In this document: piece after piece, positions 9,568-18,226 of the stretch
How positions within the stretch are numbered: position 1 is the stretch's first letter
How the letters are laid out: each line of letters opens with the position of its first letter
Source: Cristatella mucedo
Lineage: Eukaryota > Bryozoa > Phylactolaemata > Cristatellidae
Assembly (NCBI GenBank): GCA_009760855.2
Contig: WPIO01000040.1
Coordinates: forward strand, 1,602,501-1,622,500
DNA: 20,000 nt
Reading direction: 5' to 3'
The notes under the pieces: generated by a model
The model's input: only the letters and a program-made list of their open reading frames with translations
Database searches by the model: none
What the model was told of the DNA's origin: nothing
Translations under genes and position numbers: made by a program

Positions 9568-9892
9568 AAAGCGCGGACGAGTCTCGCGACGGATACGCAA
9601 AACTCCCGGAGAGCCGAGCGAAGTTCCGGCCGCCGCGCGACAGCGTGACCGGCTAACTGCGTAGCGCCGACGGATGCCGGCAAGCAGGCGCGGTCGGCCG
9701 CCGTCGCGACTCGACGGCTCCTGTCGCGATGGCGGCGCGGTGAAAGCTCTGCGGTTAGGCCGTAGCGCCTGCCCGCCGCCTAACTTCCGGAGGGAAGAGA
9801 ACGCCGGGAGAGCGCGGCGCGAGAGGCCGCCTTTCTCCTTTTACCCGCCGCCGTCTCGGCAGCCGACCGGCGGCGGCGCGAACCGCACACAG

Positions 9893-9938
9893 AGCGCCGG
9901 AGCTCTGGGCGCCGGAGCTCTGGAGCTCCGGCGCTCTG
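9893..9938. repeat. tandem plus inverted repeat, 12-bp perfect hairpin
   Basis: A GCGCCGGAGCTCTGG unit is repeated in tandem and then inverted. Perfect arms GCGCCGGAGCTC (9909-9920) and GAGCTCCGGCGC (9923-9934) are separated by two bases. The first tandem unit could pair alternatively with the same right arm, giving two exclusive stems. Confidence 0.85.
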
Positions 9939-9993
9939 GGCACCGCGCGCCTTGAGTGCGAACGATCGCCTGACGATCCACGAACGATCGCTG

Positions 9994-10062
9994 CCTGCAA
10001 AACCCGATCCCCCCTTTCTTTCCCTGCAAAACCCGATCCCCCCCCGATCCCCCTTTCTTTCC
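9994..10062. repeat. tandem duplication, about 30-39 bp units
   Basis: Both units start CTGCAAAACCCGATCCCCC and end CCCCTTTCTTTCC (9994-10022 and 10024-10062). The second contains an extra CCCGATCC block. Confidence 0.9.
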
Positions 10063-10288
10063 CTCCGGCGAAACGAGTTTCGAGCCAGCGAGCCTTTCTG
10101 GGCGCCGCAGTCGCGGCCTGCAGGCAGGACACGCGATCGGCGCCGTTGAATGAATCTGCGGCCGCGGCTTCAGCGGCGCCATTAATTAATAGACGAAGCC
10201 AGCCTCATTACGCGTCGACTCCGTCGCCGCGACGTCGCTCTCTCCCACGCGCACGCGCGCCTTACCGGATGCGCTCTTCAGCGAGCGC

Positions 10289-10294
10289 TATAAA
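10289..10294 (+). promoter_or_regulatory. candidate TATA box in CpG-rich region
   Basis: TATAAA in the context CGAGCGCTATAAACTAATGG, an A/T island within very GC-rich sequence. This could be a core promoter of the downstream sprouty gene about 6 kb away, but no clear initiator was found at the usual +30 distance. A weaker GATAAAAG lies at 9356-9363. Confidence 0.25.
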
Positions 10295-10394
10295 CTAATG
10301 GGCGCTCTGAAACGCGGACCCGGCGCGCCGCGTTCGCTTCTCGTCGCTGCGCCGGCGTCCGCCGAACAGATCGGCCGCCGCCGCCGCGGCGGGT

Positions 10395-10454
10395 CACGTG
10401 AGCGATGCTGGATTGCGGGGGATGGTCAGCGGGGAACCGGTCGCGGAACCGGTT
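10395..10454. promoter_or_regulatory. E-box and two Grainyhead-type motifs
   Basis: TCACGTGA (core CACGTG 10395-10400) is followed by AACCGGTC (10435-10442) and the perfect palindrome AACCGGTT (10447-10454). AACCGGTT is the established Grainyhead-family binding sequence, and its two occurrences are 12 bp apart. They lie about 100-160 bp downstream of the TATA-like element. Function is inferred only. Confidence 0.35.
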
Positions 10455-10754
10455 GGGGCTGTCTAGCGCCCTTTAGTAATCCGCCTAGCTGTTCAGCCAT
10501 AAGCGCTTCTCATTCATCTCGACGCCGTAGTTTCCCGGCTAGACCGCAACCGGCGTTACCGGCGTCTCGCCGGCCTATGGCCGCTAACAATAAACGGGGT
10601 CGTTCGCAGTGCGTATGGGACGAGCGCGGGGCGAGGCGGCGGCGCGCTCCGAAGACGCCGTCGAAGTCGCCGCAGCGCATGGGCCGCGCGCCAGCGAGCC
10701 TCGTCGTCGTCGTCGTCGGTGCGCCAGGCGTAAGAATCGCCAACGCTGTACAGC

Positions 10755-10811
<57 letters not shown>

Positions 10812-10816
10812 AGAGA
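10755..10816. repeat. (GA)n microsatellite
   Basis: GA run on the + strand with one interruption near 10792. GAGA-factor-type proteins bind such tracts in insects, but that role is not shown here. Confidence 0.98.
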
Positions 10817-10979
10817 CGCGCGTGCTGGGCGCGCCGACCAGCCGAGTCGGTCGAGCCGTAGCGACCTGCGACAGAAAATTGTCCCCAGACGTCGTCGACG
10901 CCGCGAGCGACGCGAGCGATCAGCATCTCTGCCGGCGACGACCACCGTCTCCAGAAGCCGCGTCGATTCGAGGCCCAGC

Positions 10980-11005
10980 GGGGGGGGGGGGGGGGGGGGG
11001 GGGGG
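10980..11005. repeat. G26 homopolymer
   Basis: Twenty-six consecutive G, followed by GAGAGGAGGCGGGGGAGG. It is a potential G-quadruplex on the + strand, and its length is prone to sequencing error. Confidence 0.9.
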
Positions 11006-11275
11006 AGAGGAGGCGGGGGAGGAAGCGGCGAGACTTTCTCCGGCGGCGATCGCCGCGGAAATCCAAGCGCGGCCGGCGAGTGGTACGGCCGCGCTTCGCT
11101 TCAGCTCGAAAAGCGCGCGCGCGTGCGCGCTTTGCCCGCATCCGCTCTTTGGCGCCTCCCTCACTCCGAGCGCGGGCGGAGCGAACGCTTGCAGCCTCCC
11201 GGCAGAAGCTTGCGGCCTCCCGCACGCACGCGCGTGCACGCACGCCGTCTGGCAGACCGGCCGCACCGACATCCG

Positions 11276-11308
11276 CCGCCGCCGCCGCCGATGTAGCGGC
11301 GGCGGCGG
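11276..11308. repeat. (CCG)n / (CGG)n hairpin
   Basis: A CCG array (11273-11290) is followed by ATGTA and a CGG array (11296-11308). Thirteen perfect base pairs form around a 7-base loop. Confidence 0.85.
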
Positions 11309-11371
11309 CCGAGCGGGCGGAGCCGTTGCAGGGCGGCGCCAGGCTGTGGCGGCCGAGGTTGAGCAGCTGTC

Positions 11372-11418
11372 TCGGTCGGTCGGTCGATCGGTCGGTCGGT
11401 CGGTCGGTCGGTCGGTCG
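11372..11418. repeat. (TCGG)n tetranucleotide repeat
   Basis: About 11 tandem TCGG units with one TCGA variant, read directly. Confidence 0.97.
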
Positions 11419-13574
11419 CTGGAGCTGCTGCTCGATTGGTCCGACGCCCGCGGCGGCGGCGCCGTTTCCGCGGGCGCCGCCGCGCAGGCCGCAGGTCTCC
11501 CACACGCCCTCCCCCCCCCGCACGCCGCCTCTCCGGCTCCAGCAGCAGCAGCGCAGCGTCGCCTGGCGGGCGGGAAAAGGCGTCGCGGACAGGAAGCGGT
11601 CAGGTGCGTGGATGCGCAGCCGCACAAGCGCCCGTCGGGGGCGGGGCGGAGGACGGCGCGCGCACGTGGGAGCCGTTAACCGTCGCGGCCGAGGCCGCGC
11701 CGAAGAAGAGCGCGGCTGACCGAGGGTGGGCGCGCGCACGGTCGCACGTGGCCGCGAGGCGGCCGATCTCGCTTGGCGGTCGCAGTGCGAGCTCTCTCTC
11801 TCCCGCCGCGGCCGCCATCGCGTCGCGTCGTGACGTCCAGCTGGCGCCATCCAGGCGGCGGTGGCCGACGGTCGGTCTGCGCAGGTCGGTCGCCAGCGGG
11901 TAGACCGGATGTGTCGGCGTCTCTTTCTAGAGCGTCGCGCCCGACTCCGCGACGCGGCGGCAGCAGCAGCAGCGACCCCCGCCGGCCTAAGCTTCGCAAA
12001 GGCGCCGCCGCCCGGCCGTCGGGCAGGCGGCGGCGAGGCGTTGCCAGGGTCGCCGACGGCTGCAGGAGGGGCGCCGACGGAGCGATGCCAGCGACGCGGT
12101 TTATTGGACGCGACGCGACGTCTTTCGCCGTGCACGCTTGAGAGGGGACTGGACGAAGCGGCGGCGGACTAGGCGACGCGCGCGGCGCACGCCGCCTGCC
12201 GCCGCCGCCGCGTGGCGCCGCAGAGAGACGGTCCATGGACAGGAAACCGAAGCAGCCGGCTAGGCGGACGCTCGCACGCACGCGCGCACGCGGTATCGTC
12301 GGTGCTCGGCCTCCGTAACCGCAGCATTCCACTCCCACGAGCGACCGCCGTTGGTTACATTCGCATTCACAACGCTACGCCTATACGGACTGCGGCTGCG
12401 GCGGAAATCGGGGGGGGGGGCCGGCGGAAGAAGGCGGCAGCAGCACACGTGGGTTGATGCCAGTCAGCCGCTACCGCGGGAGTCGCAAGCTCCTTCACCT
12501 ATCGTTTTGAACTCATGCGCTTGCCTCAGAGTGAGAAGCTAAACTTTAGCTTAGAACTTTAGTTGCACTACAAAAATTAATTTCTGATGAAGTAATCGGG
12601 ATTCTCTCCACTTGCAGAGCAGCAAACAAAACGCGCGCACCGATCATGCCACCCCTCCCACAAACGATACTACGTGGTACGGTCCTCGATGGTCGGAGCC
12701 GTTACGGGTCGGGTTACTCGCGTACCCTTATTTGGCAGAGTTCGTACGCTCTTTGGCGGGTGCAGACGGCTGCCGATACTTCTCTGTGGATAACTCTCCC
12801 TGACTCTCGCGGCTCGCGCCAACGCGGTACGTACGCAAAGTGCGCGCGCATTCTATCTCGTGCGCCCAGCAGCTCGGACGCGGCGACGTGCGACGCGTCC
12901 CCGCGGGCCGAGTGCGCCGCTCTCTGCTGCGGGCGGCGGGCTGCCTACCTGTACTGGCGCCTCAGCTCGCGATGGCGGAGGACGGACGGAGGAGACGCTT
13001 TCCGCCGTTTCTCTCACGCGGTGAGCGTTTCGCCGCTGCCTCGCCTCGCGCTCTCACGTCACGACTGCGGCTCGGCGCCACTCGTCCGTCGGGACGCGGA
13101 GGCCGCGGGACCGGGACGCGGCGCGCGCACGCGCGCGCGCTGGCCGCCCCCACACCCTCGCGCGAATCGCGGCCTGACGGCAGGCAGCTCGCCGGCCGTC
13201 AGACCGCGATGCGCCGCGAGGTTGTGGACGCCGGTGGGAGAGTGGAGAGGGTGTCTCTTCGCTTCGGGTCTCGCGGCGACGTCGCCAATCGCCGTCGCCA
13301 CCGGCGTTCCTCTACCGTCAAAGCCCCGTGGGTCCCGAGCCATTTCCCGCCGGACGGCAAACGCCAGCGGCAGCGAGAGACGGCGGCGGAAGCGCGATGG
13401 CGATGAGGATGATTTGATGGTTGTCGTCCCCTGCCGCTTCGCCGCGCGTCCAAGCGGCAGGAGGCGGCGAAGAAGCCGCAGCGCTCGCTCGCCGCCGCCG
13501 CTACCGCCGCCCCACGTCGCCGTCGTCGGGACGCGCCGGCGCATAGGCCGGCCGGGCAGCGTCGCTGCGCTGCT

Positions 13575-13595
13575 GCCGGGCCACCGTGGCCCGGC
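13575..13595. repeat. perfect 10-bp palindrome with 1-base spacer
   Basis: GCCGGGCCAC, C, GTGGCCCGGC. Confidence 0.85.
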
Positions 13596-13818
13596 CCGCT
13601 TTGAGCCGCTTAGCCTGTGCGTCGACGGGATCAAGCTAGTCGCGTCCGTACCTCGTCCCCACGTTGCCATCGCAGGCTCTTGCGAGCGGGAGGAGGTGGA
13701 GGGGGCTCGAGCGGGCGAAACAGCGAGCGCAACATCGGTGGGTGCACATGCCATGGCAGACGCCCAGCGCGTGTTCCATTTCGCTCGGACGGCAGTGCTA
13801 GAGCGGCGGTGTGTTCGC

Positions 13819-13840
13819 CTGCTGCTGCTGCTGCTGCTGC
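13819..13840. repeat. (CTG)n trinucleotide repeat, about 7 units
   Basis: A CTG array in the + strand. It is not within any supported coding sequence. Confidence 0.95.
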
Positions 13841-14027
13841 GAACGTTGGTCTTGATGCTTCTCTCCACTTCCGCCAGCTTCTTCACTTCCGCCAGCTCCC
13901 TGCCACCGTGCCCACGAGCGTACAGGACGGCCGCCGCCGCCGCATGAATGAAGCTAGTTGTTGAGTTAGGCGTCCGTCCGGTGCTGCCGTCTCTCGTGAA
14001 CGGAGCAGAACGCTCTGTAGTGCCGGA

Positions 14028-14049
14028 CCCCCCCCCCCCCCCCCCCCCC
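14028..14049. repeat. C22 homopolymer
   Basis: Twenty-two consecutive C, followed by CCG units. Confidence 0.9.
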
Positions 14050-14234
14050 GCCGCCGCCGCACGATCGCGCGTGGCCCGATGTCGCCGCCGTGCAGCCAGA
14101 CCGCTTAGCCTATCTCGAGTGCGCCAATCAACCTTACTGTCCCACCGCCTGCCCGCGCCGCCGCCGCTCGCCGGCTGTCCTGTGCGTGCGGGGGTCGGGT
14201 GGGTGCAGAGCAGGCGTACCTAACCAAACCACCA

Positions 14235-14250
14235 CCCCCCCCCCCCCCCC
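14235..14250. repeat. C16 homopolymer
   Basis: Sixteen consecutive C after ACCACCA. Confidence 0.9.
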
Positions 14251-15261
14251 GCACCTCGCGGCGACGGACCACTCACGACCGCTGATCTGACTTGACTCCT
14301 TCCTTATCACTCGGCCATCCATTAACGAGCCGCGGCCGGTCATGCGTGCTGCCGCCGCCGCGAGCACAGGCGCCGCGACAGTCCGCCGCCGCCGCCACCA
14401 ATCGTCGGTCCAGACAGCGGCCACCAGCTCACCCGCCTGGTAAGGGGGGGCCGCGCTGTGCTCCCCCCTCCGCCGCCGCTGCCCCTGGCCGTCAACTGAA
14501 TCTCGTCGGCACTTGTGCGCTGGCTGCGCTTGAGGGCGGCGGCGGCGGCAGAATACCGCCTCCGGGCCGCCGCCGCGACGACGGCAGGGCGACGGCGGCG
14601 GTCGCGGCTTATCGAAAAATCGAGAGAAGAATCGGCACGGCCATTCAGCCGTCGCCTCCATTCAGAGCGGCTAGGAGGCACCTTCCGGTGGGCGGCGACT
14701 ACTGCCGCCGCCGCGCGCGCGCGGTCGCCGACCGCCGGGCTCCGGCGGGCCCGGATGGCGCATCGATCGTGGCCGCTGCTGCTGTGGCGGCTCGGCGCCA
14801 TTAGCCGATGCGGGCCGCCGCTTTTTCCGCCGCCGCCGCCACCACAGCAGCAGCAGCCAGCGCCTGTTAATCATTTCGGCAATTCGCAGCAGCAGATAAG
14901 CCGCAGCACTTGGTCGCCGGCGACGAGTTCGCCAGAGGCCGCTTCCTTCCCCATTTAAGTCAAAGCATCCGGCGGCCGCCTGTTCTCCATTTGCGTGCCG
15001 GCCGTTAGCTGTGGCTCACTAACGTGGGAGTTCCGGCCGCGCTTTCGCCGCCCGGCCAGAGCAGCAGCCGCCAGCCAGCCAGCCGCTTTCATTAATTGCA
15101 CAAGAGCAGTGCCGTGCGGTCGGCGGTTGTGGGTGGTGGGGCGGCGGTGCAGCCTTTCTCGCCTCCCGTCTCTTCCTCTCGAGCTCGGGGCGTCCTCCCA
15201 GCGTCCCGAGCGTTCGTTCAGCGGTTAGGACGACCGTCTAGCGATGCCTCCGGCGACCGGA

Positions 15262-15294
15262 TCCAATGCTCCTGCACCCGGCAGGAGCATTGGA
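15262..15294. repeat. perfect 14-bp stem-loop, 5-base loop
   Basis: Arms TCCAATGCTCCTGC (15262-15275) and GCAGGAGCATTGGA (15281-15294) flank loop ACCCG. The stem is of mixed composition, so it is not a simple-repeat artefact. It lies about 0.8 kb upstream of the predicted sprouty coding exon. Confidence 0.9.
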
Positions 15295-16015
15295 CTCTGC
15301 GCTCTGCGGCTTGTCGGCCCGACGGCCTGCTCCTTATTCGACCCGCCTGCCAGCTCCCCCCCCCCCCGCCTGCCTCCGGAAGCACCCCTACCGAAACGCT
15401 GTCTCACCGGCTGCTGTCTCTCAAGGATGCTGCTGTCCACCCACCGCAGCCCAAGTATCCGGTCCTAGTCCTGCCACCGCACAGGCAGGACGAGGTCGGT
15501 GGGGGGGGGGAGGTATCAGGTAATTAATCCATCCGGCGGCCTGCCGGGCCACTGATAAATGTCGGCCTTCCAACCAATTTCCAGCAGCTCGGCAGCGGTG
15601 GCTGCTGCAGCCGCAGAGCCGATTGCCCGCCGGCGCTCGTTCGTGTGACCATGGGTTCACAGCTCGCCGTTCGCCCTGCTCTGCCGCCCTCGAAGAAGCG
15701 ATCGAATGAGATAATCAAGAGCTGTGTGCCTGGTGTGTCAACTGGCTTATCGTCATGCGCTGCTGCTGCTGCTCCTCGTGGTTCCGTCTGCTTTACAATT
15801 CTTGCTTTTGCCGCACGGGGTCTCTCGCTCGGCTCAGCTGCTGCACCAGCGGTTGCAATGCCAGCTCTCCAATTGGGGAGGGAAGGAGGACTGAGTACAT
15901 TGCCAGAAACCTCGTCTGTCCTCGTCTCTCCGCTTGCCTCGGCACGGGCTTCGAGCTCTGCTGCTGCTCCTCCTCCGCCGCCTCTTTTACTGGCCTGGCG
16001 CTCAGCTGCGAGCGT

Positions 16016-16018
<3 letters not shown>

Positions 16019-16069
<51 letters not shown>
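16019..16069. repeat. (CT)n microsatellite, about 25 units
   Basis: Perfect CT run ending 100 bases before the first sprouty ATG. It runs directly into CGCAG. Confidence 0.99.
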
Positions 16070-16072
<3 letters not shown>

Positions 16073-16073
16073 G
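16019..16073 (+). promoter_or_regulatory. candidate 3' splice site of the sprouty coding exon
   Basis: A 51-base pyrimidine tract made of CT repeats is followed immediately by CG-CAG (CAG 16071-16073), an ideal-looking acceptor, with exon sequence starting at 16074 (TGTGCC). The frame of the downstream gene is closed by a TGA at 16125-16127, so the start codon must lie after that point, consistent with a 5' UTR intron just upstream. A possible upstream donor is CAG/GTAATT at 15519/15520. Unspliced transcription through the tract cannot be excluded. Confidence 0.5.
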
Positions 16074-16169
16074 TGTGCCTTGCGTGCCCCCTTGCTCGGT
16101 CGCTACTGTGGGTGCACACGTGTGTGACCCTCCACCGAGCCCGCTATCGCAAGGCCCTCGGGCTCGCTC

Positions 16170-17759
16170 ATGACGTGTCGAGCGCTGCACCGCGTTGCTG
16201 CAGGTCCCGGCGATGCTGCTGTAATGGACGTCAAACTTCAGGCCGTCCCAACGTCGTCCAGGCTGCTGCTGTCGCCGCTTACGACCACGATGGATAGCCT
16301 TCCGCCTTGCGCTCAGCCGCCGCCGCTGCTGCCGCGTCGGAACGCGGGCAGTGCGAGCGTAATCGTCTCCGTGGCACCTCCGCTTCCGCATCGACGCGTT
16401 GCCGCCGCCAACTCCGCCCCGTCGGTGACTTCGGCTGCTGCCGTGCCTGCGCGTATAGCCGCGTCGGCGGCGTCCGCCACCGCGACGACGACGGTGGCAG
16501 CAGCGGCGCCGATTTCCATCGACGCGATCAGGCCGCGCTGCTGCGCCAACGACTACGTCGACTCGAGCGGCTTGCCGATGGCGCCCTCGCTGCCGCCGAA
16601 GCCCTCTGGCCTCGTCCGAGGCGGCGGCGGCTTTAGCAAGAAGCTGGGCGAATCGGACGAGCACCGGAGCTGCGGAGTCGTCGTCGCGGGCGGCGCTCCG
16701 CCGCCGACCGGCGAAACGCTCGTAGTTGCCGGCTCCACGGCGGCGCCGAGGCCGGCGCTGCTTCTGGCCGACGACGTCACGAGGCACAACTTGCTCAACG
16801 AACACCGAGAGAGCAGCGGCCGCCGCCTGCGGCTGGCCGGCGGCGCGACGGCGCGGCTCTCCGATGACCCGTCGTCTTCGTCGGCTCTGCTGATGCTAGC
16901 ACGGTCGCGTGTAGCCGGCGATGTCAAGGACACTCGCATGCCATCGTCGGCCGCCGCTCGTGGCGACTTCTCCTCGCTGATCGAGCTATGCCCGCTGGCG
17001 GCTGCCTCAGGCGGCGGCGGCACGGATGCGGCCGCCGTAGTGATCGTCTCGCAGCCGCTGGCGACTGCTTCCGCGTTCGGTCGCAAGGGAGCAGGAGCAG
17101 CAGCCTCTCGTCATGCACAGTCGTCCAAGGTGTTGGCCTCGACCTTGCCCGCTGCGGTCACCGTCGAGCTGGAGCGCGCCGCCACTGCCGGCGGCGGAAG
17201 AGGCGCCGATCGTGTCGCGAACACGATCGTGTGCCCACGCTGCGGCAAGTGCCGCTGCCGGGCGTGCACCGAGGTGCGCCGGCTGCCGGAGACAACGCTG
17301 CCGTGCTGCGGCGGCGCCAGCCAGTGCCGCTGCAGTGGCGACGCGTGCGTCGAGAGCGTCAGCTGCATGTGCTGCGTCCGTGGCCTCTTCTACCACTGCG
17401 TGGACGGCGGCGGCGGCGAGGACTTCTCGGCTGCAGCCGAGGACCCGTGCGCCTGCTGCGACCGACCGCTCTGCTGCGCCCGCTGGACGGCACTGTCCAT
17501 GCTGGCTGCCACGTGCCTGCCCTGCCTCTGCTGCTACTGGCCGATGCGCGGCTGCCTGGCCGCCGCCACCGCCTGCTACAACTGCGGCCGTCGCAAGGGC
17601 TGCCGCTGCAGCGGCGGCGGCACGGTGGCGGCTGCTGCCGCTGCTGCGACGGCCATCGACGACGAGTTGGCAGGGCTGCCGCGGCGGCTGGTCGCCGCCT
17701 CGACGGCGCCGAGCTGGCGGCAAGCGTGGCCGTCCCGCGGCAGCGGGGCCGGCGTGTGA
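16170..17759 (+). CDS. spry: Sprouty homologue (RTK/Ras-ERK feedback inhibitor)
   Basis: Sprouty proteins are induced by receptor tyrosine kinase signalling and block Ras-ERK activation at the membrane. Two hallmarks are present (numbered from 16170). First, ISIDAIRP then NDYVDSSGLP at residues 115-136; Tyr129 matches the Cbl-binding phosphotyrosine (NEYTEGP in human SPRY2). Second, a Cys-rich domain at 355-480 with about 28 Cys, starting CPRCGKCRCRAC, then GLFYHC, LPCLCCYWPMRGC and ending GCRC. No EVH1 domain is present, which excludes Spred. An LPPKP stretch (141-145) and a DDPSSSS run (232-238) lie between. The alanine-rich insert before the Tyr motif and the 49-residue Ala/Gly tail are unusual. 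Length is 529, against 315 for human SPRY2 and about 590 for the fly protein. Bounds are the longest ATG frame; ATG 16170 has a poor context (C at -3), 16224 has G at -3 and +4, and 16290 has A at -3 and G at +4, so translation may begin at 16224 or 16290. Codons are strongly GC-ending. Confidence 0.93.
   Translation: MTCRALHRVAAGPGDAAVMDVKLQAVPTSSRLLLSPLTTTMDSLPPCAQPPPLLPRRNAGSASVIVSVAPPLPHRRVAAANSAPSVTSAAAVPARIAASAASATATTTVAAAAPISIDAIRPRCCANDYVDSSGLPMAPSLPPKPSGLVRGGGGFSKKLGESDEHRSCGVVVAGGAPPPTGETLVVAGSTAAPRPALLLADDVTRHNLLNEHRESSGRRLRLAGGATARLSDDPSSSSALLMLARSRVAGDVKDTRMPSSAAARGDFSSLIELCPLAAASGGGGTDAAAVVIVSQPLATASAFGRKGAGAAASRHAQSSKVLASTLPAAVTVELERAATAGGGRGADRVANTIVCPRCGKCRCRACTEVRRLPETTLPCCGGASQCRCSGDACVESVSCMCCVRGLFYHCVDGGGGEDFSAAAEDPCACCDRPLCCARWTALSMLAATCLPCLCCYWPMRGCLAAATACYNCGRRKGCRCSGGGTVAAAAAAATAIDDELAGLPRRLVAASTAPSWRQAWPSRGSGAGV
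16213..16224 (+). other. minimal uORF overlapping an alternative sprouty start
   Basis: ATG CTG CTG TAA, out of frame with sprouty. Its stop shares one base with the in-frame ATG at 16224 (TAATG). If 16224 is the real start, this three-codon uORF could allow or tune termination-reinitiation. It has no meaning if translation starts at 16170. Confidence 0.35.
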
Positions 17760-18188
17760 ACGGCTGAGTCGCCGCACGAGGCTCACGTGTCGTGAGGCTA
17801 GTGGCCCGCAGCCTTCAGCTGCCGCCCGCTCCGCGAGCAAAGACGTCGTCGACCCGTCCAGCAGCCCGTGCTCGGCTTCCGGTCGTAAGCGTGCACGAGG
17901 CGACCGGAACTTCCAGCCGGCCTCGCCGCCGCCGCCTCCGACTCCTCGACCGACTGCCCGGCGGCGTCGAGTCGGCCAGAGTGGCTGCTGCTGCAGGTGC
18001 GGCTCTCACGGTACGACTGCTCGGCCAGTACTATTCGACACAGACTTCATGCGCACCTTCGTGTAGACACATTTCTGCCTCGCCCGGGAGTGCCCGCCCC
18101 CTACCCTTCCTCACCCGGTGGCCCGGCCGCTTCGAGACGCTGCCGTGGCAGACGCACGTGCTGTGCCGCCGTCGAATCACGGTCGTCT

Positions 18189-18226
18189 GCAGATGGACGG
18201 GACGTCGTGCCGCAGATGGACGGGAC
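18189..18226. repeat. direct repeat of a 15-mer in the 3' UTR
   Basis: GCAGATGGACGGGAC occurs at 18189-18203 and 18212-18226, with an offset of 23 bp. Confidence 0.85.

Larger units (their letters stand above)
8701..16018. other. long CpG-dense, transposon-poor tract upstream of sprouty; no supported coding gene
   Basis: More than 7 kb of very GC- and CpG-rich sequence. Many overlapping open frames occur on both strands (longest 433 codons at 12646-13947 +), all Arg/Ala/Pro/Ser-rich and with no domain I recognise, as expected when stop codons are depleted by GC content. The tract holds homopolymer G/C runs, tandem repeats, inverted repeats and candidate promoter motifs listed separately. The likely role is the promoter, 5' UTR exon(s) and first intron of the sprouty gene. 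Donor-like sites are at 13021, 14440 and 15520. No exon boundary can be proved from sequence alone. Confidence 0.5.

Noticed and set aside
10556-12338. Several long overlapping frames on both strands (up to 356 codons)
   Set aside because: They overlap in up to five frames and cross homopolymers and (GA)n/(TCGG)n repeats. Coding would be unlikely to tolerate these.
12646-13947. 433-codon + strand open frame
   Set aside because: It is Arg/Ala/Ser/Pro-rich, has no recognisable domain, overlaps a 275-codon frame on the other strand and ends in a CTG-repeat poly-Leu stretch. High GC alone explains it. Spliced transcripts or conserved codons would be needed.
15262-15294. Possible microRNA precursor
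   Set aside because: The 14-bp stem is too short for a Drosha/Dicer substrate.
17007-17840. 277-codon frame antisense to sprouty
   Set aside because: It is a shadow of the GC-rich sprouty coding sequence, with Ala-rich low-complexity content.
16988-18066. Two long + strand frames overlapping the sprouty Cys-rich domain
   Set aside because: They are alternative-frame shadows (Arg/Leu- and Ala/Arg-rich). The Sprouty domain is in the frame ending at 17759.
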